In this document: positions 48,174-61,668 of the stretch, piece by piece
Numbering within the stretch: the first letter of the stretch is position 1
Layout of the letters: each line of letters opens with the position of its first letter
Assembly (NCBI GenBank): GCA_002245135.1
Contig: NGBS01001171.1
Location: forward strand, 21,037-85,036
Source: Proteromonas lacertae
Taxonomy: Eukaryota; Sar; Bigyra; Opalinata; Proteromonadidae
Direction of reading: 5' to 3'
DNA length: 64,000 nt
Notes under the pieces: model-generated
Told to the model about the DNA's origin: nothing
What the model saw: the letters and a program-made list of their open reading frames with translations, nothing else
Databases searched by the model: none
Made by a program: the position numbers and the translations under genes

Positions 48174-51100
48174 TTATATTCTTACAGCTGAATCTTTCAA
48201 AGCATCAACTATATGCTCTGTTGTTTTTCGAACATGTTTTGTTCTTCCTCCTATTCGAACATAAATACAATAACCTCCTAAAAATAAAACTCCTCCTCCA
48301 ATTATACAACCAATTATTATTCCAATTAATGCACCAACTATACTTCCTGAACATTCATCGATTGGAGATTGCCAAACTGCATTTCCATCTACATAAATAC
48401 ATCTTCTCATTATATAACCAGACCGACCTCCTCCACATTTCATTATAGCATTATCACCTACTAAAGTTTCTGGAAAACCACCATTTGCTGAACATTTTTT
48501 TGCTATAAATTCTAATGTGATTGTTACACTCGCTGATTTACCATTCATATCTATTACTGTAATTAAATAATCTTGTGGTTCAACATCAACAACTGATACT
48601 CCTTGTAAATAACCAGATGGATAAATCATAAAACCATCTGGTAATGATGGATTTACTGAAACTGATAAACCATCTCCAACTACATCAAATAATTGAATTG
48701 ACACTAACGCTCCTGTTGCAACTGTTACATCTACTTTTACTGTTGAATCAGGAATCACTGGTGTTTCACTTTTTATTACTTTGATTGATATTTTCAATTG
48801 AATTGACACTTTTCCATTAGATACATTGATTGTATAAGTTGTATTTCGATTAACTGTTTTGGCATAACCAGAAAATCTTCCATTCTTTGAATCCATTGTT
48901 ATTCCAATAGGTAATGTTGGAGTGATTGAGAACACTAAATTTGAACCACTCACTACAAAGAATTGAGCATTGAATAATTCTACTCCTGTACATAATACAA
49001 CTGATTCATTTTGACTAATTATTACTGGATTATCTGATTCAATTATTGAAACTGGAATTACTTTTGAAATTGTTTCACCACTAGCATAACATGAGAATGT
49101 ATAATTAACAGCTGATTGAATTGGAGCTGTTACTTTTCCACTTATTGCACCTGTCATTGTATTATAAGTTAAATTTGAAGGTAAATCTTTATCAATTCTG
49201 TAAGATAATTTCTCAGCATAACACACTATTGGATATTGATTCTGATAATCCATCATATAAACCAATTCCAATTTATCTACAGATTCAACCATTACTGGTG
49301 TAAAAGGTAATGTGATTATAATTCTAATTGTTCTTGTAGCAAAATGACCTGCTGTATTCTTAATAGTAAATAAATATTCTTTATCACTTGGTGCAACTGC
49401 TTTACCATAAAGATAACCAGCTGATGAATTTAAGTATAAACCTTGTGGAAGTTTCTCTACACTATATGTCACTGGAAAAGGACTTTCTATCCTGAATAAT
49501 TGATGAGGTTTTAATTCTTCATAAACATCAGCTAGAAAATTTCTTAAATATCCCCATATAATAAGATTATTGGCTGGTTTAACAATTAATGTCATTGTTA
49601 TTTCATCTGATCCGTAGTTATTCGAAGCTGTAAATGTTACTATAAATGTCCCACTTTTTATTGGAACCCCAGTTATTAAACCACTGCCTTTATCATAATA
49701 TAATTCAGGAATAAATTTATTTGGTGGACAACTAGGACAGTTAAAATTATAATATGTTGGATTTCCTGTTACTTCATATATTGATTCAATATCATAATAT
49801 ACTCCAGCTTCAAAAGTAAAAGTCTTTTCTGTATTGATAAATTTGGGAGGTTCATTACATGTTGTATTTACTTCAATCCAAATACCAAAGTTTGAACAGT
49901 AGAAAAAGCTTTCACCAGATAAACCTGGAGTTGTACAATTTGCTTTAAAGAATGTATTGGATATTCCTTCTGGAAGATTTGCTATAGAATTAATAGGACA
50001 TTTCTTAGTACGACATAAATGATATCCAATTTTTTCTACTCCCATTTGCTTTTCATCCCATTCATATTGGTTAGATTTTGGTATATCTACTCTTAAACTA
50101 TTATATAATGTATAAGGATCTACATTGAAGGTTGCTCTTCCAGGTGATAATTGAACTTTCTTCAATGCGAAATACTCAACTGGATCTAATGAAACTATAT
50201 CAACTTTTCTTGTATCTGTCACACCACTTAGTAATACTTTTATTGGACAATTATAGGGATAATCAGTAAAGGCAAAGATGGTGAACTGATTAAATGCATA
50301 ATGATTATTTTCACCAAATGAATAATCTGCATATGAGTAACCATCAACAGTGCCATACCAATCTCTCCATCCTGGTCCAGTTGATAAATCAAATGCATTT
50401 TCAGATGTATAATCTGTATATTTAATACCATAACTTTTACTTGATGAATCTATCACTCTTCCTCCATGAAGTGATAATACAATACAATCTTCATCATTAT
50501 CTCCTTCTAATGGGAATATAAAGAATTTATCTTCGTTGGGGAAATTATCATCATTTGGACTTTTATGTATTTCATAAGTTATAATTGCTGTTTCATTTAA
50601 ATAATCGATTGGCAATATGAAATTCTCTTCTTTTGCTCTTTCATACACAGTATCTCCAGGTGTATTTTCATTGACATCACCAACTGGTAAATTATCTCGA
50701 AATATTACTCTTCCATTTACTCGAACTATTACACCAGATCGATGTTTAATTCTAATGATATAACCTGCATACTGATCATATTTAGAGAATGTTAATGCAT
50801 GTCTTAAATAATATGTTGGTTTAGAGAGTGATGTTTGTGGAAGTGCTTTGATTGTTGATGATTGCCATGAAACTGAACCATTCTTAAATTCCCAAGATGG
50901 AAAATAATGTTGACTATATTGCCATTCAGTATGTGTATCAATAATATAATTAACTATTTAATAAATAATAATATAATTTTACATACAGTTAAATGTTTTA
51001 TTTACTTCACCATTATCAGTATCAAATACTGTGTATGTCCCTATAACTGATTTTCCAACTGATATGGTTATATTTGAATTTCCCCATCCACGTCCACTGA

Positions 51101-54100
51101 AATCAATTAATCTCAAAGTATATAATCCTTTTGTTATACACATCTTTACTCTGTCAATGCTACTTCCAAAAAATGAATTCTTTGATCTTTCAAACACAAC
51201 TTCATCTTTTGAATTTATTAACTGATAAGCAGGTATATCGTAATGATCTTCAACATATAATGTCAATCCAACTAAGAATTTTTCAGCATTATCACAATCA
51301 TCTTCTTGTGTATCTGGAAGAACTTCTATTATCATATCAAATGAAACTTGACCTCTATCATTATGAGCTGTGATTTTATAATTTGTTATCTTTGTTACTT
51401 CATCAGCTCTTCCATATATTCTTCCTGTTATATTGTTAAATATAATACCTTTTGGTAATGTAGAAGGTGTAATGGTGAAATATTCAATATATGCTTCAAT
51501 CTTTGGAATTAAAAGTAGTTCATCATTTTGATAATATGTTGTATTATTTATTGTATATTTGAATTTAGGTAAACAGGTTCTATTACACATAATAATTATA
51601 ACATTTTAAATAATAATTTATACCTGTGTTTAGGTTTATAGTTTGAGATTCAGAATCAGGAAAATTAGCATGTAATCTGTAGATTTTTAAACCATTATTA
51701 TAAATTGTTAAATAATAATCAAACTTTCCACTTACCACTATTTTATAAGTATCTTCTGGGAGACATATACTGTAACTACGAGGTAAACTAACTGTTTCTT
51801 TTTCATACACATCATATACAACATCATCATTTGATGCACTTACAGTAAGTTTTAAATACTGTCCATTATCAACAAAATCATTACTAAAATGAAATACATG
51901 TCTCACCCCATTTTCACATCCACCATCTGCTTTTATTTTAAATGTAAATTCTTTACTATCACCATCTGAAAGTCCAAAAATTGCATTTACTGTTAGCTTT
52001 GCATCTAATATTTCTTTCGCACTTCCAGAAAGGGTTGAACTATCTTTAAAGTATTGAAACCCTAATGGAAGATCCACTGTTTCAAATCCTATTACATATC
52101 CAGTTTCAATATGGAATTGAAGGTCATAGAATTCACCAATAACTAAAGTAATTTCATCACTATATTTCTTTCCACTTTGAAGATCTAATATATAAAAACC
52201 AGATGGAGATTCAACAGCTATATAATCAATTATAACTAATAATTATATATACGCTTTACAGAAATATAAATGCTTGTTGAAACAGATTTATCTTTTGAAC
52301 TTGTTACTGTTATTGTATGTTCTTTCATTTCAATAAATCTTTCTGATGTTGGAGTTCCTGCTATTATTACGGGATTGAATGGATTATTTGAACAATGAGC
52401 TTCTAAACCATCGGGTAATGGAGGATTAACTTTTACATCTTTACAATCAAAATCTTCAACTGGAATTCCATTATTTTCTACTTCTTGACCTTTTAGATAA
52501 GTAGCTGTACTTTGACTCATTAAGAAATAATCATTAACTGGAATATATCTAAATGGAAGGAAATCACTATAATCATCTTCAGTTTGATTTGATTTCTTCC
52601 AGGAGAACTTGAAACAAGCATGACCTTGATGTGAAACATAATATATTTGAACAAAGAATGAATCATCAGTTAAATTATAATCAAAATAACTTGGATTATC
52701 TACCTTATTTCTTCCTGGTTTAGATAATATTTCTTTATTATCAATATAAATCCAATAACCACCTTCGGCATTTATTTTGAATTTGTTTATACCAATATCT
52801 TCTTTTTGTGGATGAAGATAGCCTTCCCAATAAACACCATAATCATCAAGAAATTCGATACTCAATCCTTCAGGATGAGGTTTCTCTTGAGTTTCTTCTA
52901 TAAATGGCTGATCTTGCTTTTGAATGTAAGATGCTTCTAAACCATCTACATTTGGCCCATATTTGGTAAATAAACTTGTATCAAAATCATGAGGTTTATA
53001 ATAATAAGATCGAACTCCTTCTATAGTTTTCTTTGTTACACGAAGTTTTATTGTTATTTCATTTGTTTCACTATCTCCATTTTTACATTTCACTTTATAT
53101 TCTGTTTGTTCCATTTCAGATTGTGGATGGCCTTTTATACCATCAACTGTTACTTCTGATCCTTCAGGTAATTCTGCATTATTACTAATCCAACAACTTT
53201 CAGCTTTACCTCTTCCAACATGAATTGCAGTTAAACTGAAAGCATCATATATAACCAACTTACTTCTAAAGAATCAACAGATAAAAACAATACTGGATCA
53301 AAAGAAGATTTGGAATATTTAAATGGAATTGTTTTTCTTGTTGAACTACCTGGAAGTGAATAGTCAAATACAAAATGGAAATCTAATCCTTCACCTCCCA
53401 TAAATTCGATTAATACTCTTCTTAAACCACTCTCTAGTTTCACTTTGGATGATTGTAATGATTCATTAAAGGGTTTACATTCACTCCAATCTGATAATAC
53501 TTTTACATCATCAATAAACACTCTAGCATTCATTTCATTACCAGTTTGCATATAGAATGTATATTCACCAGCTGTTTCAATATTAATAAATCCATCCATT
53601 GTGCCATTAAATGATGTTATTACACCTGAAACAGATATATCCATCTTACTTTTCCATTGTTCAAAATCAGTTAATCCAGATAAATCATTCATTACACCTT
53701 CATAGAAGTCATAAACAGATATACCATCATAATAATCACCACATCTTGTTGTTTCCAAATCATTGAATCTAACATAAATACCATTATTTAATATAGGATT
53801 TTCAACTTTAACAATTTCTATTTCAAATATACCAGTTCCAACAGCATTTCTAGCTTCAATAGTATATTTCATATTGGTTTGAGGATTGAAATTATTAAAT
53901 CTCAAATAAGGACCATCTTGAGTAATACCTTTCACATCTTTTGGGAAAATTGACCATTCATTTTCTGAAGCATCATCAGTGGATGTACAAACTATAACTG
54001 TATTAATGAGAGAAACGGTTGTTAGTTTAGAAACTCCACAATTTATAACTGGAGCAGACATGCCTAGGAAAATTAAGGATTTAAACATACAAACAATTTT

Positions 54101-54352
54101 TAATCTGCAAACAGCTGCATCTTCTCTTCCTGCATTATATGTTATGGTGTAATAGCCACTTGATTCAGCAATTGGAACTCCAGAAATATATCCACTGTTT
54201 AGGTCAAGTAATAAACCTTCTGGTAATTTTTTATCAACAACATATAAACCATCTTTTAAATCAGTTGGTTTATTGATTGTAGCTTCTTCTCCAACTTTCA
54301 AATGAAAATGATTATACTCATACTTGAAACTACCAACACACAATGAAGGCAT
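48174..54352 (-). CDS. giant type I surface protein with putative-Ig and PA14-like domains
   Basis: About five exons encode roughly 1,950 residues. The most complete part (54352-52236) has a putative-Ig module (LPEGLLLDLNSGYISGVP) and two PA14-like beta-barrels (around FINIETAGEYTFYMQTGN and FKINAEGGYWIYIDNKEIL), the sort of fold that binds carbohydrate. Downstream are many cadherin-like or dystroglycan-type Ig modules, each with the P-x-G-L..G-x-x-x-G pattern (LPQGLYLNSSAGYLYGKA, LPIGITMDSKNGRFSGYA). The C-terminus has one TM helix (IVGALIGIIIGCIIGGGVLF) and a short basic cytosolic tail. I see no convincing signal peptide at the ATG at 54352, so an upstream exon may be missing. Probable role: adhesion or recognition at the cell surface. 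Confidence 0.75.
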
Positions 54353-54627
54353 AACATATAGTACTATTCATTTATAACAATAATATTAATCATGAAACAC
54401 AGATGCAATATCTGATTCAATCGCATACTCTATCAAGCTGACCTACAAATCTTTTCTTTTAATTCAGATTCAAATCAATTTAGTCTTTACTAACATATTT
54501 GGATATAATTCTACATCATGATAATTAGAAAAGAATGAGTAAATATATAATATGATGAGATTAAAAAAAGAATGAAAAACTATCTTATATCAATACTTCT
54601 AATATATCATAGGTCAATTGTTTGAAA

Positions 54628-55381
54628 TTAAACTATCTGAATGGTATTCATTAATCTGAAGGTTATATAAATAGACAAATAAAATCCAATTAAAAAAACT
54701 ATAATCAGTATGATATTTATAAATAAATCATAACCTTTTTTTCTTATTTTCTCTGCATTTATTGAATAAATCAATAGATGGATTGCATAGACTAGTTTAA
54801 CAATATATATATCTTTAGAAAATAGGTTTAAAACCAATTTTATCACTACAAATTAACTCAAATACATCTCCATCCAATATCATCACTGAAAATGTATTAA
54901 ATATAATATAGTCAAATTGAATCACATTTATTAGAATAAGTGTTATTCCCACAACATATAGTCATTGTATTATTAACTATTTCGTCTGTTATTGATAATT
55001 TTAAAGATATCAAGAAGCATATTGCAGTAATTACAAATAGAAATATTGTTGGGCAAAGACGTAATTCCTATAAGTTAATACTTGTAAAGAAACTGACTCT
55101 CCACAATAAACACATATAATTGTTAATAATATCACATAAACTATTTGTATTAGAGGATAAACTCCTAACTCTTTTTTTGGAATTATACTAAAACCAATTC
55201 AATAAATACCATTATTTCATAACAACACCCATTGATGAGGATTTACCAAATGTTATTATCGAAAACATCAGTAAAAGCAAACATAATACCTATTCTTTAT
55301 TATATCCTTGACTATACCACATTAATAGCAATAATAGTATATTGACCAATATTTCTAGGATAATGACTGTAACTAACACTT
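54628..55381 (-). pseudogene. decayed multi-pass membrane protein (receptor-like)
   Basis: Reading minus strand from 55381, hydrophobic helices follow each other: VTVIILEILVNILLLLLMWY, VLCLLLLMFSIITFG, PLIQIVYVILLTIICVYC, TIFLFVITAICFLISLKL and, in the still-open end (54846-54628), INIILIIVFLIGFYLSIYI. In-frame TAG, TAA and TGA codons interrupt them, and the only splice path includes a 14-nt gap. No start with a leader is visible. The order of helices and loops is receptor-like, similar in kind to the 7TM-RGS gene 8 kb away, but it has no RGS part. I interpret it as a dead relative. Confidence 0.5.
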
Positions 55382-55514
55382 ATTTCACTTATATTGTTTT
55401 TTTAAATTTAGCCGTTTTTGAATAAATAGGTTATTAAGTCTTTTATAGCCTCATAAAATTGTAACGAATATAAATTTAATTAAATTTTAAAATCCAAAAT
55501 TTTAATCAACAAAC

Positions 55515-55683
55515 ATGTTTATATATAAAATAGCATTATTATTATTATTATGTAGTGCAATTATATGATGATTGAATAAAATTTAAACCTGAAAATAAAC
55601 ATAAGAATATTGTCATAAGTGAAGATGGCAAATCGAATAAAATAATGTTGGTGTTGGTAATAGTGGTAAAAATGCTTCTGTAA
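55515..55683 (+). pseudogene. fragment of a decayed secreted protein gene
   Basis: ATG at 55515 opens a 17-residue signal-peptide-like leader (MFIYKIALLLLLCSAII) followed at once by a stop. One frame over, FKPENKHKNIVISEDGKS continues to a stop at 55681. The second piece recalls the first strand of SPRY domains (compare SSIFVSDDGK in the 39.8-kb gene). Short and broken; may be a relic. Confidence 0.3.
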
Positions 55684-55758
55684 ATTTGATCAAATATTGG
55701 AAAGAATAGAAAACAAAATAAAAAATGTAAATTTATATTTGTGTAATTTATTTAATAA

Positions 55759-58171
55759 TTATTTACCTTTATGATGTTTATGATGTTTCTTCTCTTTTCT
55801 CTTACTTTCTTCATAAGGATTATCATCATGATTATTATATGGATAATTATAATAATGATCATCTTTACCACCTCTTTCTAATATAAATGGAGCTTGACTA
55901 TTACTTCCTACATTCAAATCTTCTGTTGTTCTTTCACCTAAATCTAAATCTAAATTCACTATATTCTCACAATGATAACGAGGTGAAGCATCGTATACTT
56001 TACGACTTTTGGTGTAACTGCTTTCACATCTTCGACTATGATCATCACAGATTGGTTGTTTATATTTCATCTATTTATTAAATAATAATAATAATAATAT
56101 ATACATGACAATTAACTATATTTACTCTTGGTAACATATAATCATCTTGACCATCATCCCATTTGGCTCGATTTTGAATATTCTCCACTTCATCTGGAGG
56201 TATAAAGTTTTTTATTATTAATTCTTTTAATTGCATTTGACGATTCAAATCACGAATTATATCTAAAAAGTCTTCTTTCTCTCTATTCCATTCTGCATCT
56301 AAATCTTCCATTTCATTGTTTATTTCATCAATCTTATTTTGTACTTTTTCTAATTTCTTACTCTTCACTTCACATTCTTCATGTAAACTACTGAATTTAT
56401 CTTGTAATAGTAATTTTCTTTCAGCTTCTTCGGCTAATTGTTGAGCGACCAATTCTTGCTCTTTTCTTTTTGCTTCTATCTCTGCTCGAACTCTTCTTAA
56501 CTCTTTTTCTTGCTTTGCAGCAGCATCCATTACTTGACCACTTTCGATTAACTGCGCATTGATTTCTTTTAATCTTTTCATTAATTCATCTTTACTCTTC
56601 TTTTCGGCTTTTCGCTTTTTGTTTTCTTGTTTTACTTTTTCTTCTAATTCACTTCGCTCTTTTTCTGTTCGTTCTTTCTCAGCAACTAATTTCTTTATAT
56701 CTTCAAGTGCTTGTTTACGAACATTCTCTTTCGCATTCTTTTTATTCATTTCAGCTTCTCTTAACTTCTCCTCAATCTCTTTTAATTTCATCTCATTTTC
56801 TTGTCGAGCTTTTTCTTCAAGCTTTTTTAATTCTTCTTCACTTACACCGACTTCTTTAACTACTACTTTTTCTATCACTTTTTCTTCGCTGATTACATTT
56901 CCATTACCATCAACAATTGGTCCTTCTATTCCACCAGCTCCACCTTCAGCTTCTAATTGTTTTCTTAATCGAATAATTTCTTCTTGAAATTCTCTCAACA
57001 TTGCATCTTTTGGATCTTCATTAATTAATGGTTTATTCTTTATTTTCTTAGCTCGATCTGCATATCTCAATGTACTAATTGTTTCATCATAATTATAACC
57101 AGCTGGACCACAATTGGCACACATACATGTCTTGGTATTTCCACCTAAGGAATCTTGTAATAATCGAGTCAATTTACTATCTCTATAAGGAATATGCTTT
57201 GATTTTCCATCAACTAATGCTTCTATTACACTTCCCAGTGTTGATAAGGATAAATTGATTTTAATACCTTCTAAACGACTATTTTAATAATAATAATAAT
57301 AATAATAATATATATACGTTTGTCCTTCAGCTCCAGTCTTCGCTATTCTTTCACTACCTGCTAAATCAACTAAATTTAGTTTACCAACTTTTATATGTTC
57401 ACTTCCATCAGGTCCTTTTTCACTTTGTTCTACTATTATCGTAAAGATACTGTGACTTCGAGAACTGGTTGCATTCATTAATGTTGAAGCAGTACTTCGA
57501 TTTGTTTTACCTCGTTGCATCCAACTATCGATTTCAGCTATGTTTTTAACTACAGGACTTGTCAATCCTTCTACATATACTCCAGTATCAGGATTTTCAT
57601 GAATTTTTAATTTTTGATTTGGATCTTTGGATAATAAGTCTTTCACTTCTTCATTATATAATTCTAAGTAACTCGCATGAACTAAATATTTCTTTTCACC
57701 TGTATCATCGATTCCAATTGTATCAAATACTTGTTTGAAACAACGAGGCATCACTCCTTTATCTTCAGCAGGATCAGATCGACCTTCCATTGTATGAGTT
57801 TTACCTGAACCAGTTTGACCATAACAGAATATTGTACCATTGTATCCTTCAAATACATTATCCACGATTGGAGCACCGGTTTGTTCAAATACTTCTTGCT
57901 GAGTACAGTGACCATCAAATGTTGCATCAAAACTAAAAGTCTTGTCTTGATTTCGATCGCCTGAAGGATGAATTATTGTAATTGAATTATTCCTATTGTT
58001 AACTAGTGCAACTTCTTCATATCTATTTCACAGTATACTTTTTAATATTTTATACCCTGCTTGTCTCTCCTTCGAGTTTAAAGGACGAACTCTCACTATC
58101 ACTTTGATACATTCACTCTTCTGAGCAATACCAGCCTCCATTCTTAATTTTTTATTTTGATCAACATTCAT
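55759..58171 (-). CDS. kinesin-2 motor subunit (KIF3-like)
   Basis: Plus-end motor of intraflagellar transport. The motor domain starts with [15 protein letters not shown], then the P-loop [15 protein letters not shown], switch [14 protein letters not shown], switch [20 protein letters not shown] and [21 protein letters not shown] neck with [20 protein letters not shown] is the typical kinesin-2 neck signature. A coiled coil (with basic and acidic heptads) runs to about 56160. The short tail is Asn/Asp/Lys-rich and ends HHKHHKGK. Introns are visible at about 58025-58060, 57278-57316 and 56071-56104. Exons are clean. Confidence 0.93.
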
Positions 58172-58657
58172 GATTTATACAAAGATAAAAATCAAAAAAT
58201 AAATTTCAATTTTCAAATCAGTTATTCAAATATATTTGGCTTGAGACAATAAAAAGTTCAAAAATTTGTCTATAACACATATTCAGTCAAATTAACAGAT
58301 TTAGTCAATAAATATCATACTATTTGCATCGCTATAAATGTAATAAAAGTATTATAAAAGTAGATTAATATAACTCTGATTAATAATTGTTCTTATAATG
58401 GCATTATGTTGATTATTGGATATTATTCTTCAGATAAATCACAGTTTTAAATGCTATTTTATCAACATTTTTATATAATCTTTCTATAATTATTTATAAT
58501 GTACGATATTTATTATGTATGTTTTAATATAAGGAATATAATAACTAAAATACAGCATACAGTATATTAAGCGAGAAAATAACAACACTTCAAAACTATT
58601 TTGAAACGTCGAACCAAGATCGGTTTCTCTAAAAGATTTTCTCGTCTATCTTCGTCA
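58172..58657. other. divergent intergenic region
   Basis: 486 nt between kinesin-2 and succinyl-CoA ligase alpha. It holds the minus-strand TCAAGCC for kinesin-2 and A+T-rich sequence; no other feature was recognised. Confidence 0.4.
58238..58244 (-). promoter_or_regulatory. TCAAGCC promoter-type element
   Basis: TCAAGCC in sense, 66 nt before the kinesin-2 ATG. Confidence 0.4.
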
Positions 58658-59661
58658 ATGCTTTCTAGAATTCAAAGAATTCCAATAAAAAATTTATGTA
58701 GATTCAGTACCTCAGCTAAAGTTTGGATTAACAAAGATACTCGTGTAATATGTCAAGGTTTCACAGGAAAGCAAGTATAATAGTAACAAATGTGATAATA
58801 AATAGGGTACATTTCATAGTCAGCAAGCAATTGAATATGGAACAAAGATGGTAGGAGGAATTAGTCCAAAGAAAGCAGGAACAACTCATCTTGGTTTACC
58901 TGTGTTTAAATCAGTCAAAGAAGTATTATACTATTTATTATATCAAATTTTTATAGAGTGTTGAAGCAGTTCATCCTGATGCCTCAGTTATTTATGTACC
59001 ACCACCATTCGCTGCTTCCGCAATATTAGAATCAATAGAAGCAGAGATTCCATTAATTGTATGTATTACTGAAGGTATTCCACAACATGATATGGTATAT
59101 GTGAAACATTGTTTAAGAAGTCAAAAAGCAAGTCGTCTATTAGGTCCAAATTGTCCAGGTATAATCAAGCCAAATGAATGTAAAATTGGTATTATGCCAG
59201 GATATATCCATACTCCAGGTAAGATCGGAATTGTGAGTAGAAGTGGTACATTGACATATGAAGCTGTGTTCCAAACAACAGAAGCTAAACTTGGACAAAG
59301 TACTGTTGTTGGAATTGGAGGTGATCCTTTTAATGGTACTAATTTTATTGATGTGTTGGAAAAATTCACAAATGATCCAGAAACTAAAGGTATTATAATG
59401 ATTGGTGAAATTGGTGGAAGTGCTGAGGAAGAAGCAGCTGAATGGCTTCATAAATATGGAGATCATTCAAAGCCAGTTGTTGGATTTATTGCTGGAAGTA
59501 CAGCTCCACCAGGTAGAAGAATGGGACATGCTGGTGCTATTATCAGTGGTGGTAAAGGTACTGCTGCTGGTAAAATAAAGGTAATGGAAGAAATGGGTAT
59601 TCATGTTACAAGAAACCCAGCAAAAATGGGAGAAGAGATGTTAAAATATTTAAAACCATAA
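58658..59661 (+). CDS. succinyl-CoA ligase (ADP/GDP-forming), alpha subunit, organelle-targeted
   Basis: Interconverts succinyl-CoA and succinate with substrate-level phosphorylation. The leader [15 protein letters not shown] is basic and amphipathic, a mitochondrial-type presequence. The CoA-binding domain begins [10 protein letters not shown]; the ligase domain carries the phosphohistidine in [14 protein letters not shown]. Exons are 58658-58774, 58807-58922 and 58957-59661, with introns of 32 and 34 nt. Exon 2 is one base short. At 58860-58861 the text GGAGGATTAG needs one more A to give [10 protein letters not shown] as in all relatives. Because the enzyme is so conserved this is most easily an assembly error. 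Confidence 0.93.
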
Positions 59662-59765
59662 ATAAATAACTGTTATTATTATTATAGGATGTGTATTTTG
59701 GCATAAATCAATATTTCAAAAAACTTGATCGTTTTATTTTATTTTTAAAAATCATTTTTGCTAAT

Positions 59766-60298
59766 ATGAATTCTATGTTTGCTGAATTGGAAAAACAAAG
59801 AGGTGAAAATAATTACTCATATAAAAGAGGTGGATCTTCCAGATCAGTTGGAACACAAGGTAAGTGTTTCAATTGTGGTGGTATTGGTCATTTGTATTGC
59901 AATAATATAATAATGTATTAATCAATAGAGCAAGAGATTGCCCATCTCAAATTAGAAACTCTGGAAGAGGTGGAAGAAGTAGATATAGCAATAATAACAA
60001 CAGAAATGTACAGTATAGAGGAAGAGGTGGAAGTAGAGGAAGGGGAGGCAGAGGAGGCAGAGGTAGGAGAAGTGGAAGAGAAGGAAAGAATCAAGAATCT
60101 TTAGATCATGAATTAGATTCATATTGGATGAAAGATCCAGAATCAGCATCAAAGAAATTAAATTCTGATTTAGATGATTATTGGGCAAAACCAGATGTAG
60201 CTTCACAGAATCAAGAAAATACAAATGGTAATGGAGAAGAAACAATTAAAACTACAGAAGATAATACAGAAATAGAAGCAACAACAGAATCTGCATAA
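59766..60298 (+). CDS. CCHC zinc-knuckle RGG RNA-binding protein
   Basis: The protein is about 165 residues. A CCHC knuckle (CFNCGGIGHLARDCP) is split by a 34-nt intron near 59896. It is followed by an RGG/RSG box (RGRGGSRGRGGRGGRGRR), typical of arginine-methylated RNA binders. The C-part carries two short copies (LDHELDSYWMKDP and LNSDLDDYWAKPD) that resemble the Friend-of-PRMT1 C-terminal duplication of mRNA-export adaptors such as ALYREF. The end is acidic and Thr-rich. A role in mRNA export or processing is inferred from this combination. Confidence 0.75.
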
Positions 60299-60330
60299 AT
60301 AAATGAATAAATAAACATGAATTGATTAAT

Positions 60331-61633
60331 TTATTTAAAAATGTTTATTTTCTTCCAATAAATCACATTTCTTATTCCATAATTTACAGTACTCATTATT
60401 AATTTCATATTTGCATAAAATGAACTTTCTACAAACCAATATCTACACCACTGACTAGATCTTTTCACATTAATTCTATGTTTCAATGTATTAGTTGTTA
60501 AATTACATAATTCAGAATGTATATGGTTTGACTTATAACCTGGTTGTGGACGAGTAGATAATAATGGAATATATATTAAATTAGAGATAGTAGAGTGTAT
60601 TTCCCAGTCCCACTGTACGAACATATATGGAAACATTTCAATAACGACGCTTTTACTCATTAACCATAAATGATTAATAATAGATGTACCATGAGGTGAA
60701 ATATAAATATCTATTTGATTGGATAAGATTATTTGTGATTTAAACGTTAGATGTTCAAATTCTATTCTATACACCTTTATATTATACAAATTTGATTTTT
60801 TTTCTAACTCTTTCAACATTTTGAAAATCATTTTATAATTTAAAGCATTTCGTATTCTATGTTCGCTAACATTCCTTCGAATCACAGCAATTATGATTGT
60901 TTTACTTAAATCACTTTGAATATATTGATTTTTATATTTATTCAAAATAGAATCTCGAAATGATAATTTACTTTCAATTGATAAAAACATTCCGCCAAAA
61001 CTAATAATTCTGTTGTAACCGACAATATTTAATTGTTTAAAACATATTATTGATTTCAAATTCATCTCTTTATTAACATCTTCCCATTTCTTATAGATGA
61101 TTGGAGGATTAAATTTTGATAAGAAATTATCTAGTAAAATTTTATTATATTCTATCTCAGTTTTACTATCGAAGGTAGGGTTATAAATTACTTTTAATTC
61201 TGGATAATGTGATGGATTCTTTAGAATATTGATTAGAAATGCATGATTATCAAGAAAATGACCTATATGCCAACTAATGTACTGAATTAACAACCAATTA
61301 CCAGTTTCATTGTGATAATTTGTATATGCAAATGGAATTTTCATAACAATAAATTCAAGATGATCAGAAAATGAAATATCAGTGTTTAAAGGATGATTAT
61401 CGTCTTGAAAAAAATCATTATTCCTCTTATTCGATCAATATCTGCCCTTCTGTAACAAACATTATAGAATATTCCCCACTCATCCGCTCCTGATGGAGTC
61501 GTAAACCAATCAATTTTTGAATATTCTTTTTCATTTGCAACTCTATCAGCCTAAAAAATCAAAATATACAAAAATATACATCACTAAGCTGCAGATTCAG
61601 TAGAATAATCAAAAATAAAAGTATTCCAAACAT
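60331..61633 (-). CDS. GT61-like glycosyltransferase
   Basis: The start at 61633 encodes a signal anchor (MFGILLFLIILLNLQLSD) and splices across a 28-nt intron near 61550-61580 into ADRVANEKEYSKIDWF. The catalytic domain shows IISFGGMFLSIESK, HRIRNALNYKMIFKM, the diagnostic ISPHGTSIINHLWLM and VVIEMFPYMF. That pattern is shared by GT61 (EOGT, POMGNT2, plant xylosyltransferases). The frame breaks at the run of seven A at 61408-61414 (plus strand): one more base restores FFQDDNHPLNTDISFSD. Likely resident in the ER or Golgi. The acceptor sugar is unknown. Confidence 0.78.
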
Positions 61634-61636
61634 CTT

Positions 61637-61643
61637 TCAAGCC
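61637..61643 (+). promoter_or_regulatory. TCAAGCC promoter-type element
   Basis: TCAAGCC 25 nt before the SANT-MINDY ATG (61669), in the 35-nt spacer it shares with the divergent GT61-like gene, whose ATG is at 61633. Confidence 0.4.
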
Positions 61644-61668
61644 ACAATTTCAATTTGAATCTTTCAAT

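Noticed and set aside
56559..56987. 142-codon plus-strand Ser/Phe-rich frame
   Set aside because: It is the antisense shadow of the kinesin-2 coiled coil.
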